DNA from: Streptomyces tibetensis
GTDB taxonomy: Bacteria; Actinomycetota; Actinomycetes; Streptomycetales; Streptomycetaceae
Assembly (NCBI RefSeq): GCF_007655005.1
Contig: NZ_SZVW01000034.1
Location: 1 to 64,000 of the forward strand
Direction of reading: 5' to 3'
Length of the DNA: 64,000 nt
A model generated the notes under the pieces. That model saw nothing but the letters and a program-made list of their open reading frames with translations, made no database searches and was not told the origin of the DNA. A program made the translations under genes and the position numbers. Each line of letters begins with the position of its first letter. The first letter of the stretch is position 1. This document shows positions 32,277 through 41,140 of this stretch, in pieces.

Positions 32277-33203
32277 ATGTCGCTGCCGGACGCGTTCCAC
32301 GACATCGCCAAGCGCGTGAACAACTGGGGGCGTTGGGGCGCCGACGACGAGATCGGCACACTGAACCTGATCACCGACGAGGTCGTCAGGCAGGCCGCGG
32401 CGACCGTCCGCACCGGCCGGCGCATCCCCCTCGCCCTGCCCCTCCAGCAGGACGGTGTGCAGACCGGCGTGATCCCCGGACGCGTCAACCCCCTGCACGC
32501 CATGGTGCAGATCAACCAGGAGATCTTCGGCCCGGGCACCGTCGCGTGCAGCGACGACGTCGTGACCATGGGGCTCCAGGCGGCCACCCACTGGGACGCG
32601 CTGCCGCACGTCTCGCACTCCGGCCGGCTCTACAACGGCCGGAGTGCCGACACCGTCACCCCGCACGGCGGCGCCGGGTTCAGCGGCATCGGCACGGTCC
32701 GGCACGTGGTCTCACGCGGAGTGCTGCTGGACGTCGCCCGGGCCCGGGGCACGGACCGGCTGGACGGCGGGTACGCCGTCACACCCGAGGACCTGGACGC
32801 CGCCGAGGAGCTGGCGGGTACGCGGGTACGGGCGGGGGACGTCGTGCTCGTGCGGACCGGGCAGATCCAGGCCTGTCTGGCCGGGGACCGGCACGGCTAC
32901 GCGTATCCGTCGCCGGGGCTGTCGATCCGTACGCCGGAGTGGTTCCACGCGCGCGATGTCGCGGCCGTCGCCAACGACACCCTGACCTTCGAGGTGTTCC
33001 CGCCGGAGGTCGCGGACCTCTGGCTTCCGGTGCACGCGCTCCACCTCGTGGAGATGGGCATGCCGCAGGGCCAGAACTGGAATCTCGAAAAGTTGTCCAC
33101 AGCCTGTGGAGAAGCGGGCCGGTACGCGTTCCTGCTGACGGCCACCCCCGAGCCGTTCACCGGAGCGACCGGCTCGCCGGTGGCCCCCGTCGCCGTCCTG
33201 TAG
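32277..33203 (+). CDS. Cyclase family protein (kynurenine formamidase-like metal hydrolase)
   Basis: 308 residues. The family's metal site is seen in ATHWDALPHVSHSGRLYNGR (H-x-D...H) with later GVLLDVARARG, RAGDVVLVRTGQ and FPPEVADLWLPVHALHLVEMGMPQGQNW. Members hydrolyse amides, esters or cyclic ketone-derived substrates (polyketide cyclase/isatin hydrolase family). Under a copy of the regulon operator, it probably hydrolyses a ring-opening or lactone-like intermediate. ATG 32277 with GGGGAGGA upstream. Confidence 0.88.
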   Translation: MSLPDAFHDIAKRVNNWGRWGADDEIGTLNLITDEVVRQAAATVRTGRRIPLALPLQQDGVQTGVIPGRVNPLHAMVQINQEIFGPGTVACSDDVVTMGLQAATHWDALPHVSHSGRLYNGRSADTVTPHGGAGFSGIGTVRHVVSRGVLLDVARARGTDRLDGGYAVTPEDLDAAEELAGTRVRAGDVVLVRTGQIQACLAGDRHGYAYPSPGLSIRTPEWFHARDVAAVANDTLTFEVFPPEVADLWLPVHALHLVEMGMPQGQNWNLEKLSTACGEAGRYAFLLTATPEPFTGATGSPVAPVAVL

Positions 33204-33230
33204 GCCGTCCTGTAGGCCGTCCTGTAGGCC
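33192..33230. repeat. 12-bp tandem repeat containing the cyclase stop codon (3 units)
   Basis: GCCGTCCTGTAG is repeated three times exactly, followed by GCC. The first copy is the end of the coding sequence (Ala-Val-Leu-stop). Confidence 0.9.
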
Positions 33231-33714
33231 GACCGGCAGGCCCGCAGGCCGGCGGGGCACAGCGAGCGCGCGCCGCGCGGGCACCGGGCCGCCACCCGCT
33301 GCAGCTGGATGGCGGCGCCGCGCTGCTCGCCCCGAGCACGGCAGCGCGCGCCGCCACCCGACTCCGGCGCTCCCGCCCCGACTCCCTGGCCCTGAAGGAA
33401 GCCGACGCCGAATCGCGACTCACACTCGCCGAGGGCTGCCGTCCACCGAAGCCCTCGTCGTCCCCTCTCGGCGAATCGCTGCCCCCAAGCGTGAGCAAGC
33501 GGTCACGACCCGTCAACACCCGTTCGGCAATATGTCGCAGTTGAGGCTTTTGCCGTAGGCGCGCACGGAAGCACGTCCCGGCGCATCGCCGCATGGCCCG
33601 ACCGAACCCGGCGGCCCGGTGCATCCGTGCCCCGGCCCCGCCGCACACACCCGCGGCATGTGCCGCCGTACACCGCGTCCGGCAGGCGCGGGCGCCGGGC
33701 GACAAGCCGTGGCA
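33231..33714. other. Intergenic stretch without a supported gene
   Basis: About 480 bases between the convergent cyclase and ATPase genes. Open frames here have weak codon bias. The leftward strand holds TTGACG (about 33512) that could be a -35 element, but no downstream gene with a ribosome site is evident. Possibly decayed coding sequence. Confidence 0.4.
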
Positions 33715-34209
33715 CTACACCGCCTCGTACGCCAGACCCTCAAAAGCCGTCCCGCCGCCGTACGCCACCGCGCCACCACCGCACGAGGTCGTGAGGTCGC
33801 CGGACTTCGCGCACCGGTCCAGTTCGCACCAGATGCGCTTGCCGGTGGCCTCGACACTCCAGCCCCAGCGGTCGGCGAGGCCGTCCACGAGCGCCAGGCC
33901 CCGGCCGCCGGTCGCGTCGTCGCCGGCGCACCGGGGCACGGGGGCCCGGCCGCTGCGGTCCGCGACCTCGAGCCGGACCGTGGCCTCCTCCGTCACCACG
34001 TGCGGCAGGGACAGCCGCAGGACGGCGGGACGGCCGGTGTGCACCACGGCGTTGGTGACGAGTTCGGAGACGAGCAGGATCAGCGTCTCGGCGAGGGGTT
34101 CGTCGGCCTGTATGCCGGACCCGGCCAGGCGGGAGCGGGCCCACCGCCGGGCTCGCCCCACTTCTGCGGGGTCGGGCCGGATCTCCAGCTGCACTTGAAG
34201 CACCTGCAC
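33715..34209 (-). CDS. ATP-binding protein, anti-sigma factor RsbW/SpoIIAB-like GHKL ATPase
   Basis: 164 residues with the HATPase_c fold: N-box LVSELVTNAVVHTGRPAVLR, G1 box VADRSGRAPV and G2 box ATGGRGLALVDGLADRWGW. Streptomyces has many such kinase-like proteins that bind or phosphorylate STAS antagonists and sequester sigma factors. A STAS protein is encoded at 40398, but a pairing is not shown. GTG 34209; the C-terminal 30 residues are variable. Confidence 0.85.
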   Translation of the reverse strand: MQVLQVQLEIRPDPAEVGRARRWARSRLAGSGIQADEPLAETLILLVSELVTNAVVHTGRPAVLRLSLPHVVTEEATVRLEVADRSGRAPVPRCAGDDATGGRGLALVDGLADRWGWSVEATGKRIWCELDRCAKSGDLTTSCGGGAVAYGGGTAFEGLAYEAV

Positions 34210-34402
34210 CGCTCACACCATCCGAACCGGCGGACACTTAGGCTCGCGCCTCACGAGGGCCACGATCGTAGCCATTTTCTGCATGGCCAGAACAACGGCC
34301 GGGACAAGGATCACGGAACGTGAATCCCTTGTGGGACAGCATGGTTGACGTACAGTCACGCCAACAAGCGCTTCGGGCATATTCCAGCGCGAAGGAGTAC
34401 CC

Positions 34403-34489
34403 GTGCGGCATACTGTGCGACGCTCGCCGCGGGCAGTCGAACAGGCGGCGCCACGGGGTCGCACTGCGCTCGGAGCCACTCGCATTTGA
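34403..34489 (+). CDS. 28-residue possible leader peptide
   Basis: GAAGGAG lies five bases before GTG 34403, which encodes VRHTVRRSPRAVEQAAPRGR, then TALGATRI. The rest of the 34210-34637 gap shows no other gene. The very good ribosome site is the only support, so a short regulatory ORF or the start of a decayed gene are both possible. Confidence 0.3.
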   Translation: MRHTVRRSPRAVEQAAPRGRTALGATRI

Positions 34490-34637
34490 CACAAGGTACC
34501 GGAGCGGGCAATCGACTCCAGGCCGTAACGAGTCACACTGAGGACACAAGCCGATATCAACGCTCCGTGATTCCGGTATGCCACGATCCGCGACATCTCC
34601 GGGAGCGTGCACGGCGATACCGCAGCCAGACGGCGCG

Positions 34638-35792
34638 TCAGACCGTTTCGGACGCCAGAGCCGCCGCGAGCAGATCCTCACTCTGGGTGACTCCGCCCGC
34701 ACGCTGGGTTCGAACCCATGCGCGTTTCAGATGCAGATGGACCTCGGACTCCCAGGTGAAGCCCATGCCGCCGTGCACCTGGAGACAGTCGCGGGCGCCG
34801 CGCACGGCGGCCTCGTCGGCGAGGATCCGGGCCGCGGCGATGTCGGCCGGGTCGGCCGTGACGGCGGCCGCGTACACCGCGGCACGGGCCGTCTCCGCCC
34901 GGACCAAGATCCCCGCGCACAGGTGCGCCACCGCCTGGAAGGCGCCGACGGGCCGGCCGAACTGTTCGCGCGCCCGGGCGTGTTGCGCCGCGAGTTCGCC
35001 GACGCGGACGGCCGTGCCGAGTTGTTCGGCGGCGCTGAGCAGGATCGCGACGGGGTCGGGTGCGGGGCGCCCGGCGGGGACGCGGTGCAGGGGCGTGAGC
35101 GGGTCGAGCGAGCGCAGGGGCACGGCCCCGGTGGCGTCCCCGCGCACGACGTCCGCCTCCGCCAGCCATTCCACGAGCCCGCCGTCCACGGCCGCGACCA
35201 CCGTCTCCCCGGTGGCGGCGCCCGGTACGGCCCCGGCCGCGAGGTGGGTGGCGACGAGCGGCCCGGGCAGCAGCACCCGCCCCGCCTCCTCGAACACCAA
35301 CACGGCCTCCACCAGCCCGAGTCCGACCCCGCCCTCCGCCTCCGGCATCCTCAGCGCGAAGAACCCGAGGTCTCCGAGGGCCCGCCACAACGCCCGGTCG
35401 AGCCGCGGCGACCCGGCCGTTCGACGGGCCCCCGCGGCGCCCCCGTCCGCCTCGGCAAGGCGTACTGGCCGGCCACCGGCCCCGGCACGGCCCGCCCGTT
35501 CGCCACCGACCCCGGACACACCCGCCCGCTCCCCGGCTGACGCGGAACCACTCGCCCCGCCTGCGCCGTTCTCGGAACGGACCGTCCCGTCGCCGCCCGC
35601 ACCGCCACCGCCGTTTCCGGAAGAGCCGGCCCCCACCCCGCGACGGCCCATCCCCTCACCCTCCGTGCCGCCCTCCGCCCCGGCAGCACCCTCCGCGGCC
35701 GCCCGCAGGGCGTCCGCGTCGAATCGGCGGGCCAGCGCCTCGCGCACGCCCTCCCGCAGCGCCCGCTGGTCGTCCGTCAGGCGGAACCGCAC
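34638..35792 (-). CDS. Acyl-CoA dehydrogenase with a long Gly-rich insertion
   Basis: 384 residues. N-terminal RLTDDQRALREGVREALARR and C-terminal AREQFGRPVGAFQAVAHLCAG, QVHGGMGFTWESEVHLHLKR identify the reduced FadE subunit type. Between helix A and the next conserved segment (PRLDRALWRALGDLGFFALR) is an unusual insertion of about 90 residues rich in Gly, Ala, Ser and Glu (about residues 34-125). It probably loops out of the fold. Its stop is at 34638. Six bases separate it from the upstream FadE at 35799, so the two likely form a heteromer. Confidence 0.88.
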   Translation of the reverse strand: MRFRLTDDQRALREGVREALARRFDADALRAAAEGAAGAEGGTEGEGMGRRGVGAGSSGNGGGGAGGDGTVRSENGAGGASGSASAGERAGVSGVGGERAGRAGAGGRPVRLAEADGGAAGARRTAGSPRLDRALWRALGDLGFFALRMPEAEGGVGLGLVEAVLVFEEAGRVLLPGPLVATHLAAGAVPGAATGETVVAAVDGGLVEWLAEADVVRGDATGAVPLRSLDPLTPLHRVPAGRPAPDPVAILLSAAEQLGTAVRVGELAAQHARAREQFGRPVGAFQAVAHLCAGILVRAETARAAVYAAAVTADPADIAAARILADEAAVRGARDCLQVHGGMGFTWESEVHLHLKRAWVRTQRAGGVTQSEDLLAAALASETV

Positions 35793-35798
35793 AGCGCC

Positions 35799-36932
35799 TC
35801 ACCGTCCCTTCGGCAGGTCGAGGATGCGCTCGGCGATGATGTTGTGCTGGATCTGGGAGGTGCCGGCGGCGATCGTGTACGCCAGGGAGGACAGCCGGTC
35901 GAGGGTCCATGGCCGGTCCAGGTCGAGGCAGTCGGGGCCGAGTACCTCGGCGGCGGCGTCGTAGAGCTCCTGGCGGGCGTGCGAGTAGCGGAGCTTGAAG
36001 ACCGAGCCGCCGGCGCCCGGCACCCCGCCCGACGCCTGCGCCGCGCTGACGTTCCACTGCGTGAGCCGCCACAGCGCCCGGAACTCGGCGTGCAGTCTGC
36101 CCAGCCGGCGCCTGAGGCCGGGGTCGTCCCAGCGGCCGTTCTTGCGGGCCTCGACGGCCAGTTCGCCCAGCACGCGCCGGCAGGCCACGACCTCGCCGGC
36201 GAACGCCGTACCGCGTTCGAAGGACAGCGTCACCATGGTCACGCGCCAGCCGTCGTTCTCGTCCCCGACCCGGTTCGCCACCGGCACCCGCACCTCGTCC
36301 AGGAACACCTCGGCGAACTCGGCCGACCCGGCCAGCGTGCGCAGCGGCCGCACGGTGATGCCCGGCGCGTCCATGGGCAGGGCGAGCCAGGTGATGCCCC
36401 GGTGTTTGGGTGCGCCGGGGTCGGTGCGGACCAACAGCTCGCACCAGTCGGCGACTTCCGCGTGGGAGGTCCAGATCTTGGAGCCGGTCACCACGTAGGC
36501 GTCGCCGTCGCGCCGCGCGCGGGTGCGCAGGGCCGCGAGGTCGGAACCGGCGTCCGGTTCGCTGAAGCCCTGGCACCAGACCTCCTCCCCGCGCAGGATC
36601 GGCGGCAGCCAGCGCTCCCGCTGCTGTGCGGTGCCCTCGGCGGCGATGGTCGGACCGGCGTGCAACAGGCCCACGAAGTTGGCTCCCACGTAGGGCGCGC
36701 CCGCCTTCTCGGTCTCCTCAAGGAAGATCAGCCGGACGCTCGGCGGGGCGCCCCAGTGGACGTCGGCGTACCCGGCGTCGTGGAGCCGGCGCTGCCAGCC
36801 GAGGTCGTAGGCCCGCCGCCCCGGCCAGTCGTCGGGGGACGGCTGGTGCGGGAGGCCGGGGAGCACCGCCGCGAGCCACTCCCGCAGCCGGGCCCGGAAG
36901 GCGGCCTCCTCGGGCGTGTCCGACAGGTCCAT
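35799..36932 (-). CDS. Acyl-CoA dehydrogenase (catalytic-type FadE)
   Basis: 377 residues: TPEEAAFRARLREWLAAVLP, GPTIAAEGTAQQRERWLPPI, WCQGFSEPDAGSDLAALRTR, VTGSKIWTSHAEVADWCELL, FAEVFLDEVRVP and the ending GTSQIQHNIIAERILDLPKG. Larger partner of the 34638 subunit, as in FadE26-FadE27-like heterodimers. The ATG overlaps the amidohydrolase stop (TGATG), giving a three-gene operon under the tandem operators at 38154-38197. Confidence 0.92.
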   Translation of the reverse strand: MDLSDTPEEAAFRARLREWLAAVLPGLPHQPSPDDWPGRRAYDLGWQRRLHDAGYADVHWGAPPSVRLIFLEETEKAGAPYVGANFVGLLHAGPTIAAEGTAQQRERWLPPILRGEEVWCQGFSEPDAGSDLAALRTRARRDGDAYVVTGSKIWTSHAEVADWCELLVRTDPGAPKHRGITWLALPMDAPGITVRPLRTLAGSAEFAEVFLDEVRVPVANRVGDENDGWRVTMVTLSFERGTAFAGEVVACRRVLGELAVEARKNGRWDDPGLRRRLGRLHAEFRALWRLTQWNVSAAQASGGVPGAGGSVFKLRYSHARQELYDAAAEVLGPDCLDLDRPWTLDRLSSLAYTIAAGTSQIQHNIIAERILDLPKGR

Positions 36933-38128
36933 CAGCGGTCGAGGTCCAGGTCGAGCATCCGGATGGCGTTGCCCCGCATCAGCTTGTACACCGTCTCGTC
37001 GTCGAGACCCTCGACGTGGTCGAGGGCGACCTCCTTGGTGTGCGGGAAGGTCGAGTCGACGTGCGGGTAGTCGGTCTCGAAGGTGGCGTTGTCGCGGCCC
37101 ACCACGTCCAGGGACGCCACGCCGTGCTTGTCGCGGAAGAAGCAGCAGTACATCTGCCGGTAGTAGTACGTGGACGGCGGCTCGGGGATCGTGTCGCGCA
37201 CGCCGCCCCAGGCCCGGTGCTCCTCCCAGACGTCGTCGGCGCGCTCCAGGGCGTACGGGACCCAGCCCATCTGGCCCTCGGAGTAGGCGAGTTTGAGGCG
37301 CGGGAAGCGCACCAGGACGCCGCTGAAGAGGAAGTCCATCATCGAGGCCATGGCGTTGTTGAAGCTGAGGGAGGCCTGGACGGCGGGCGGGGCGTCCGGG
37401 GAGGCGGCCGGCATCTGCGAGGACGAGCCGATGTGCATGTTGACGACCGTCCCGGTCTCCTGGCAGATCGCGAAGAACGGGTCCCAGTAGCCGGAGTGGA
37501 TGGACGGCAGCCCGAGGTGGGTGGGGATCTCGGAGAAGGTCACCGCCTTCACCCCGCGTGCGGCGTTGCGGCGGATCTCCTCGACCGCCAGGCCGACGTC
37601 CCACAGCGGGATCAGGCACAGCGGGATGAGCCGCCCGCCGCTGTCGCCGCACCACTCCTCGACCATCCAGTCGTTGTAGGCGCGCACGCAGGCGAGGGCG
37701 ACCTCCTTGTCGTGCGCCTCGGCGAAGGTCTGGCCGCAGAACCGCGGGAAGCTGGGGAAGCAGAGGCTCGCCTCGACATGGTTGAGGTCCATGTCCTTCA
37801 GGCGCTCCTTGGGGTCCCAGCAGCCGGGCCGCATCTCCTCGCGGGTGATGCCCTCCAGGGTCATCTCGTCCCGGTCGAAGCCGACGGCGGCGATGTTGCG
37901 CTTGTACGGGAACTTCAGGTCCTCGTAGATCCACCAGTCGGTGGGCTGGCCGTCCGGGTCCATGGTGATCCGGTACTTGCCGCCGATGTAGGCGAGTTCA
38001 CCGATGCCGGCGGTCAGGGCCCTGGGGCCGCGCTCGCGGTACTTGGCCGGCAGCCAGGTGTCGAAGAGGTGGGCGGGCTCGATCACGTGGTCGTCGACGC
38101 TGATGATGCGGGGCAGTTCGGTCGCCAT
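36932..38128 (-). CDS. Amidohydrolase family protein (metal-dependent TIM barrel)
   Basis: 398 residues. ISVDDHVIEPAHLFDTWLPA carries the N-terminal D-x-H-like metal motif. HVEASLCFPSFPRFCGQTFA, RGVKAVTFSEIPTHLGLPSI, TVVNMHIGSSSQMP, LKLAYSEGQMGWVPYALERA and ETDYPHVDSTFPHTKEVALD are typical of the ACMSD-related amidohydrolase-2 family. Such enzymes hydrolyse or decarboxylate ring-cleavage products; here it is encoded with two FadE genes, suggesting a beta-keto or ring-opening step. GGAGGGGA precedes ATG 38128. Confidence 0.9.
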   Translation of the reverse strand: MATELPRIISVDDHVIEPAHLFDTWLPAKYRERGPRALTAGIGELAYIGGKYRITMDPDGQPTDWWIYEDLKFPYKRNIAAVGFDRDEMTLEGITREEMRPGCWDPKERLKDMDLNHVEASLCFPSFPRFCGQTFAEAHDKEVALACVRAYNDWMVEEWCGDSGGRLIPLCLIPLWDVGLAVEEIRRNAARGVKAVTFSEIPTHLGLPSIHSGYWDPFFAICQETGTVVNMHIGSSSQMPAASPDAPPAVQASLSFNNAMASMMDFLFSGVLVRFPRLKLAYSEGQMGWVPYALERADDVWEEHRAWGGVRDTIPEPPSTYYYRQMYCCFFRDKHGVASLDVVGRDNATFETDYPHVDSTFPHTKEVALDHVEGLDDETVYKLMRGNAIRMLDLDLDR

Positions 38129-38153
38129 GGGTCCCCTCCGCCGGACGGTACTT

Positions 38154-38197
38154 ATCTGATGCAGCGTCAGATAGCATCGCATCTGACGACTCGTCAG
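38154..38197. promoter_or_regulatory. Two strong operators in the divergent amidohydrolase/CoA-ligase promoter
   Basis: ATCTGATGCAGCGTCAGAT (38154-38172, one arm change) and CTGACGACTCGTCAG (38183-38197, perfect arms), with centres 27 bases apart. They lie between ATG 38128 (left) and GTG 38230 (right) and could co-repress both operons. Confidence 0.8.
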
Positions 38198-38229
38198 CCA
38201 AGCAGCGCGCCGAGGAGCAGGGGGCACCC

Positions 38230-39738
38230 GTGAACGAGACCCCGCACACCCTGAGTGCGTCTCGCACGCTGTGGGAGCTGGTCACCCGCCGTGCGGCCCT
38301 CACCCCCGACCGGCCGTTGTTCCACCAGGACGGCCGCACGCTCACCTTCGAGGCGCTGCGCGCCCGCGCCGAGCGGGTCGCGGCCGGGCTGTACGACATG
38401 GGCGTACGCCCCGGCACGGTGGTCGCCTGGCAGCTGCCCACCCGCATCGAGACGGCCCTGCTGTCCGTCGCCCTGGCCCGCCTCGGCGCCGTGCAGACCC
38501 CGGTGATCCCCTTCTACCGGGACCGCGAGGTCGGCTTCGCACTGCGCGAGTCGAAGGCCGAGTTCTTCGCGGTGCCGGGCACCTGGCGCGGCTTCGACCA
38601 CGCGGAGATGGCCCGGCGGCTGGGCGCGAAGGGTGTCTTCGAGGCCTGGGACGACCTGCCCGACGGCGATCCGTCCCTGCTGCCTCCCCCGCCCTCGGAC
38701 GGCACCGCCGTCCGCTGGATCTACTGGACGTCCGGCACGACCTCCGACCCCAAGGGCGTGCTGCACACGGACCGTTCGCTGCTGGCGGGCGGCTCCTGCC
38801 TGGCGCACGCGCTGCGCCCCTCGCCGGACGACGTCGGCTCGATCGCCTTCCCCTACGCCCACATCGGCGGCCCCGACTACACGGTGATGCTGCTGCTGTA
38901 CGGCTTCCCGGCGGTGCTGTTCGAGCAGTTCGCGCTGCCGGACGCACTGACGGCGTACCGCGCGCACGGGGTGACGATGGCGGGCGGGTCGACGGCGTTC
39001 TACTCGATGTTCCTGGCAGAGCAGCGCAAGCGGCCGGGAGAGCCGGTCGTGCCGTCGCTACGGCTGCTGGCGGGCGGCGGGGCGCCCAAGCCGCCGGAGC
39101 TGTACCACGCGGTCGTGCGCGAGATGGGCGTACAGCTCACCCACGGGTACGGCATGACCGAGGTGCCGATGATCACCATGGGGGCGCCCGACGACGGCCC
39201 CGAACTGCTGGCGACGACCGAGGGACGGCCGCCGGAGGGGATGGAGATCCGGATCGTGGACGGGGAGGTGCGGCTGCGCGGGGAGGCCGTGTGCCGCGGG
39301 TACCTGGATCCGCGGCAGACGGCGGAGGCCTTCGACGAGGAAGGGTTCCTGCGCACCGGCGATCTCGGGCGGCTCACGGACACCGGGCACCTGGTGCTCA
39401 CCGGCCGGCTGAAGGACGTGATCATCCGCAAGGGCGAGAACATCTCGGCCCAGGAGATCGAGGACCTGCTGCACCGGCATCCGGCGGTCGGGGACGTGGC
39501 CGTGATCGGGCTCCCCGACGCGGCGCGCGGCGAGTTGGTGTGCGCGGTGGTGGAACAGCCACCGGACGCCGACACCTTGACGCTCGCGGGCGTGACCGCC
39601 TTCCTGCGCACCGAGGGACTGTCGGTGCACAAGCTGCCGGAGCGGCTGGAGGTGGTGGACGCCCTTCCGCGGGGCGAGACCCTGCGGAAGGTGCTGAAGT
39701 ACAGGCTTCGCGAACGCTATTCGGGCACGGTGAAGTAG
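38230..39738 (+). CDS. AMP-forming acyl-CoA synthetase/ligase
   Basis: 502 residues of the ANL superfamily: P-loop IYWTSGTTSDPKGVLHTDRS (about 165-184), A5 motif THGYGMTEVPMITMG, A7 RTGDLGRL, A8 TGRLKDVIIRKGENISAQEI, and the A10 lysine near ALPRGETLRKVLKYRLRE. It activates a carboxylic acid to its CoA thioester through an adenylate. The branch resembles cyclohexanecarboxylate- or FadD3-like ligases. GTG 38230 follows GGAGCAGGGGG. The 3' end overlaps the convergent EF-hand gene by 22 bases. Confidence 0.92.
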   Translation: MNETPHTLSASRTLWELVTRRAALTPDRPLFHQDGRTLTFEALRARAERVAAGLYDMGVRPGTVVAWQLPTRIETALLSVALARLGAVQTPVIPFYRDREVGFALRESKAEFFAVPGTWRGFDHAEMARRLGAKGVFEAWDDLPDGDPSLLPPPPSDGTAVRWIYWTSGTTSDPKGVLHTDRSLLAGGSCLAHALRPSPDDVGSIAFPYAHIGGPDYTVMLLLYGFPAVLFEQFALPDALTAYRAHGVTMAGGSTAFYSMFLAEQRKRPGEPVVPSLRLLAGGGAPKPPELYHAVVREMGVQLTHGYGMTEVPMITMGAPDDGPELLATTEGRPPEGMEIRIVDGEVRLRGEAVCRGYLDPRQTAEAFDEEGFLRTGDLGRLTDTGHLVLTGRLKDVIIRKGENISAQEIEDLLHRHPAVGDVAVIGLPDAARGELVCAVVEQPPDADTLTLAGVTAFLRTEGLSVHKLPERLEVVDALPRGETLRKVLKYRLRERYSGTVK

Positions 39739-40229
39739 CGGGCGAAGGCCGGGACGACCTCGGTCTCGCCGACCTTGCCGTCACCGTCCGCGTCGAGCGT
39801 GGCGGCGGCCGGTCCGGCGACGTCCTCGGGGACGCCGAGGCACTTCAGGACGCGGCCGGCCTCCTCGACCGTCACCGCTCCGTCACCGTCGGTGTCGGCG
39901 ACGTCCAGAGCCGCATGCAGGAAGGGGCGGGCGATCTCGGCGAACCGGTCGGGGTTGTCGCGCAGGCGCTTGACCGCGCCGTTGACGAACTCCGCGCGCG
40001 TGATGCGCTGGTCGCCGTCGCGGTCCGCCATCCCGGCCATGCCCTGCCAGAAGGCCTCGGCACCGCCGTACAGGGCCTGCCCCTTGTCGGACCGGGCCGC
40101 CACGGCGAACTCCGTGAGCAGCGCCTTGGCCGCGCCGTAGAAGTCCTCGCGGTCGATGTAGCCGTTGCCGTCCTGGTCGAAGGTGGCGAACCGGGCGGCG
40201 ATCCTGCGCTCGTACTCGCTGCTGACCAT
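39717..40229 (-). CDS. EF-hand calcium-binding protein (calerythrin-like)
   Basis: 170 residues with four EF-hand loops in order: DQDGNGYIDREDF (about 19-31), DRDGDQRITRAEF (about 66-78), DTDGDGAVTVEEA (about 112-124) and DADGDGKVGETEV (about 146-158). This matches the sarcoplasmic-type calcium proteins of actinomycetes, which buffer Ca2+ in the cytoplasm. It overlaps the convergent ligase gene at the 3' end. ATG 40229. Confidence 0.93.
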   Translation of the reverse strand: MVSSEYERRIAARFATFDQDGNGYIDREDFYGAAKALLTEFAVAARSDKGQALYGGAEAFWQGMAGMADRDGDQRITRAEFVNGAVKRLRDNPDRFAEIARPFLHAALDVADTDGDGAVTVEEAGRVLKCLGVPEDVAGPAAATLDADGDGKVGETEVVPAFARYFTVPE

Positions 40230-40397
40230 GTCTCTTTCGGGCCGCCTTACGTCGGGTGGGGTACGTCTGGGTCGGAGCGTACGACGGAGGGCGCCGTTCG
40301 GGCGCGCGAAAACGTCACTTGTGCCAAGACCGGGGGAATTCCGGGACAACGGCGTGTCGGAACGGCGACATTCGCCGTACCGTGCGTCATCGGGCCG

Positions 40398-40775
40398 TCA
40401 CGCGGACAGGGGTTCGCCCTCGTCGCCGAGGGCGGCGTCCACATCGCCGTACACGTCGAACAGTCTGCGTACGCCCAGCGCGCCGAGGACCCGGTTGACG
40501 TGGGATCCGTCGGCCGCACCCCGGGCGGGCAGCACGAGGCGCAGCCGGCCCTGGCAGGAGCGGATCAGCCGACGGGCCGCGATGAGCACGCCGACGCCGC
40601 TGGAGTCGCAGAAGAACACCTCGGACAGATCCAGGACGAGGCAGTGATGCCCCTCGGCCACCACGTCGTGCACGCGTTGCCGCAGCATCGGCGACGTCAC
40701 CAGATCCAGCTCGCCCGACACCTGGAGCACGGCCCATTCGCCCTGCTCGCCGCCGGTCACTTTGAAGGTCACCAC
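40398..40775 (-). CDS. STAS domain anti-sigma factor antagonist
   Basis: 125 residues of SpoIIAA/RsbV fold: WAVLQVSGELDLVTSPMLRQ, CLVLDLSEVFFCDSSGVGVL with the regulatory phospho-Ser in DSSG, and GVRRLFDVYGDVDAALGD at the end. It would be phosphorylated by a GHKL anti-sigma kinase and, when dephosphorylated, release a sigma factor. GTG 40775 is chosen for its spacing from GAAGGG; TTG 40778 is adjacent. Confidence 0.9.
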   Translation of the reverse strand: MVTFKVTGGEQGEWAVLQVSGELDLVTSPMLRQRVHDVVAEGHHCLVLDLSEVFFCDSSGVGVLIAARRLIRSCQGRLRLVLPARGAADGSHVNRVLGALGVRRLFDVYGDVDAALGDEGEPLSA

Positions 40776-41140
40776 CAAGCCCTTCGATCGCCAAACCGGA
40801 AGCAGTCCCTACGCTTCCTTGCAGCGCGGCTGCCCAGCGGCGGTTCCCTGAAACGCAACCCGGAAAACGGATACCCCGCAGAAGAGGCTTGATTTAGCCG
40901 ACTTCGATCCTGTTCGATCCTTTTCCAGTCATGTCTGATCGGACGACGGCGGGGTAGGCGCGAGCCCAAAGGCCTCCGGTGCGAGCGCCGGCGCCTTCTA
41001 CCACTTGCAGCCGGTCAGGGGGCGCACATTGCCACAAAGGGGCGTGCGCCACCGGACGTGCCGACTACATTCGAGGAGACATCGGGCACAGGCTGGACAG
41101 AGCACGGGCGCGGGACACGAGCAGGGGGTGAGGGGGCCGC
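40776..41140. other. Divergent promoter region, STAS / sigma factor
   Basis: On the leftward strand GGGGTAT (complement of 40871-40877) resembles the -10 of stress-sigma (SigB-type) promoters, but a convincing GTTT -35 is not visible. TTCGATCC is repeated at about 40904 and 40913. No gene. Confidence 0.35.

Noticed and set aside
34706..34717. tRNA T-arm-like GGGTTCGAACCC
   Set aside because: Lies inside the C-terminal coding sequence of the FadE at 34638; no acceptor or anticodon stem can be built around it.
38271..40892. 873-codon open frame on the + strand
   Set aside because: Overlaps a recognised CoA ligase, EF-hand and STAS genes in other frames; Arg/Gly/Ala-rich without motifs.
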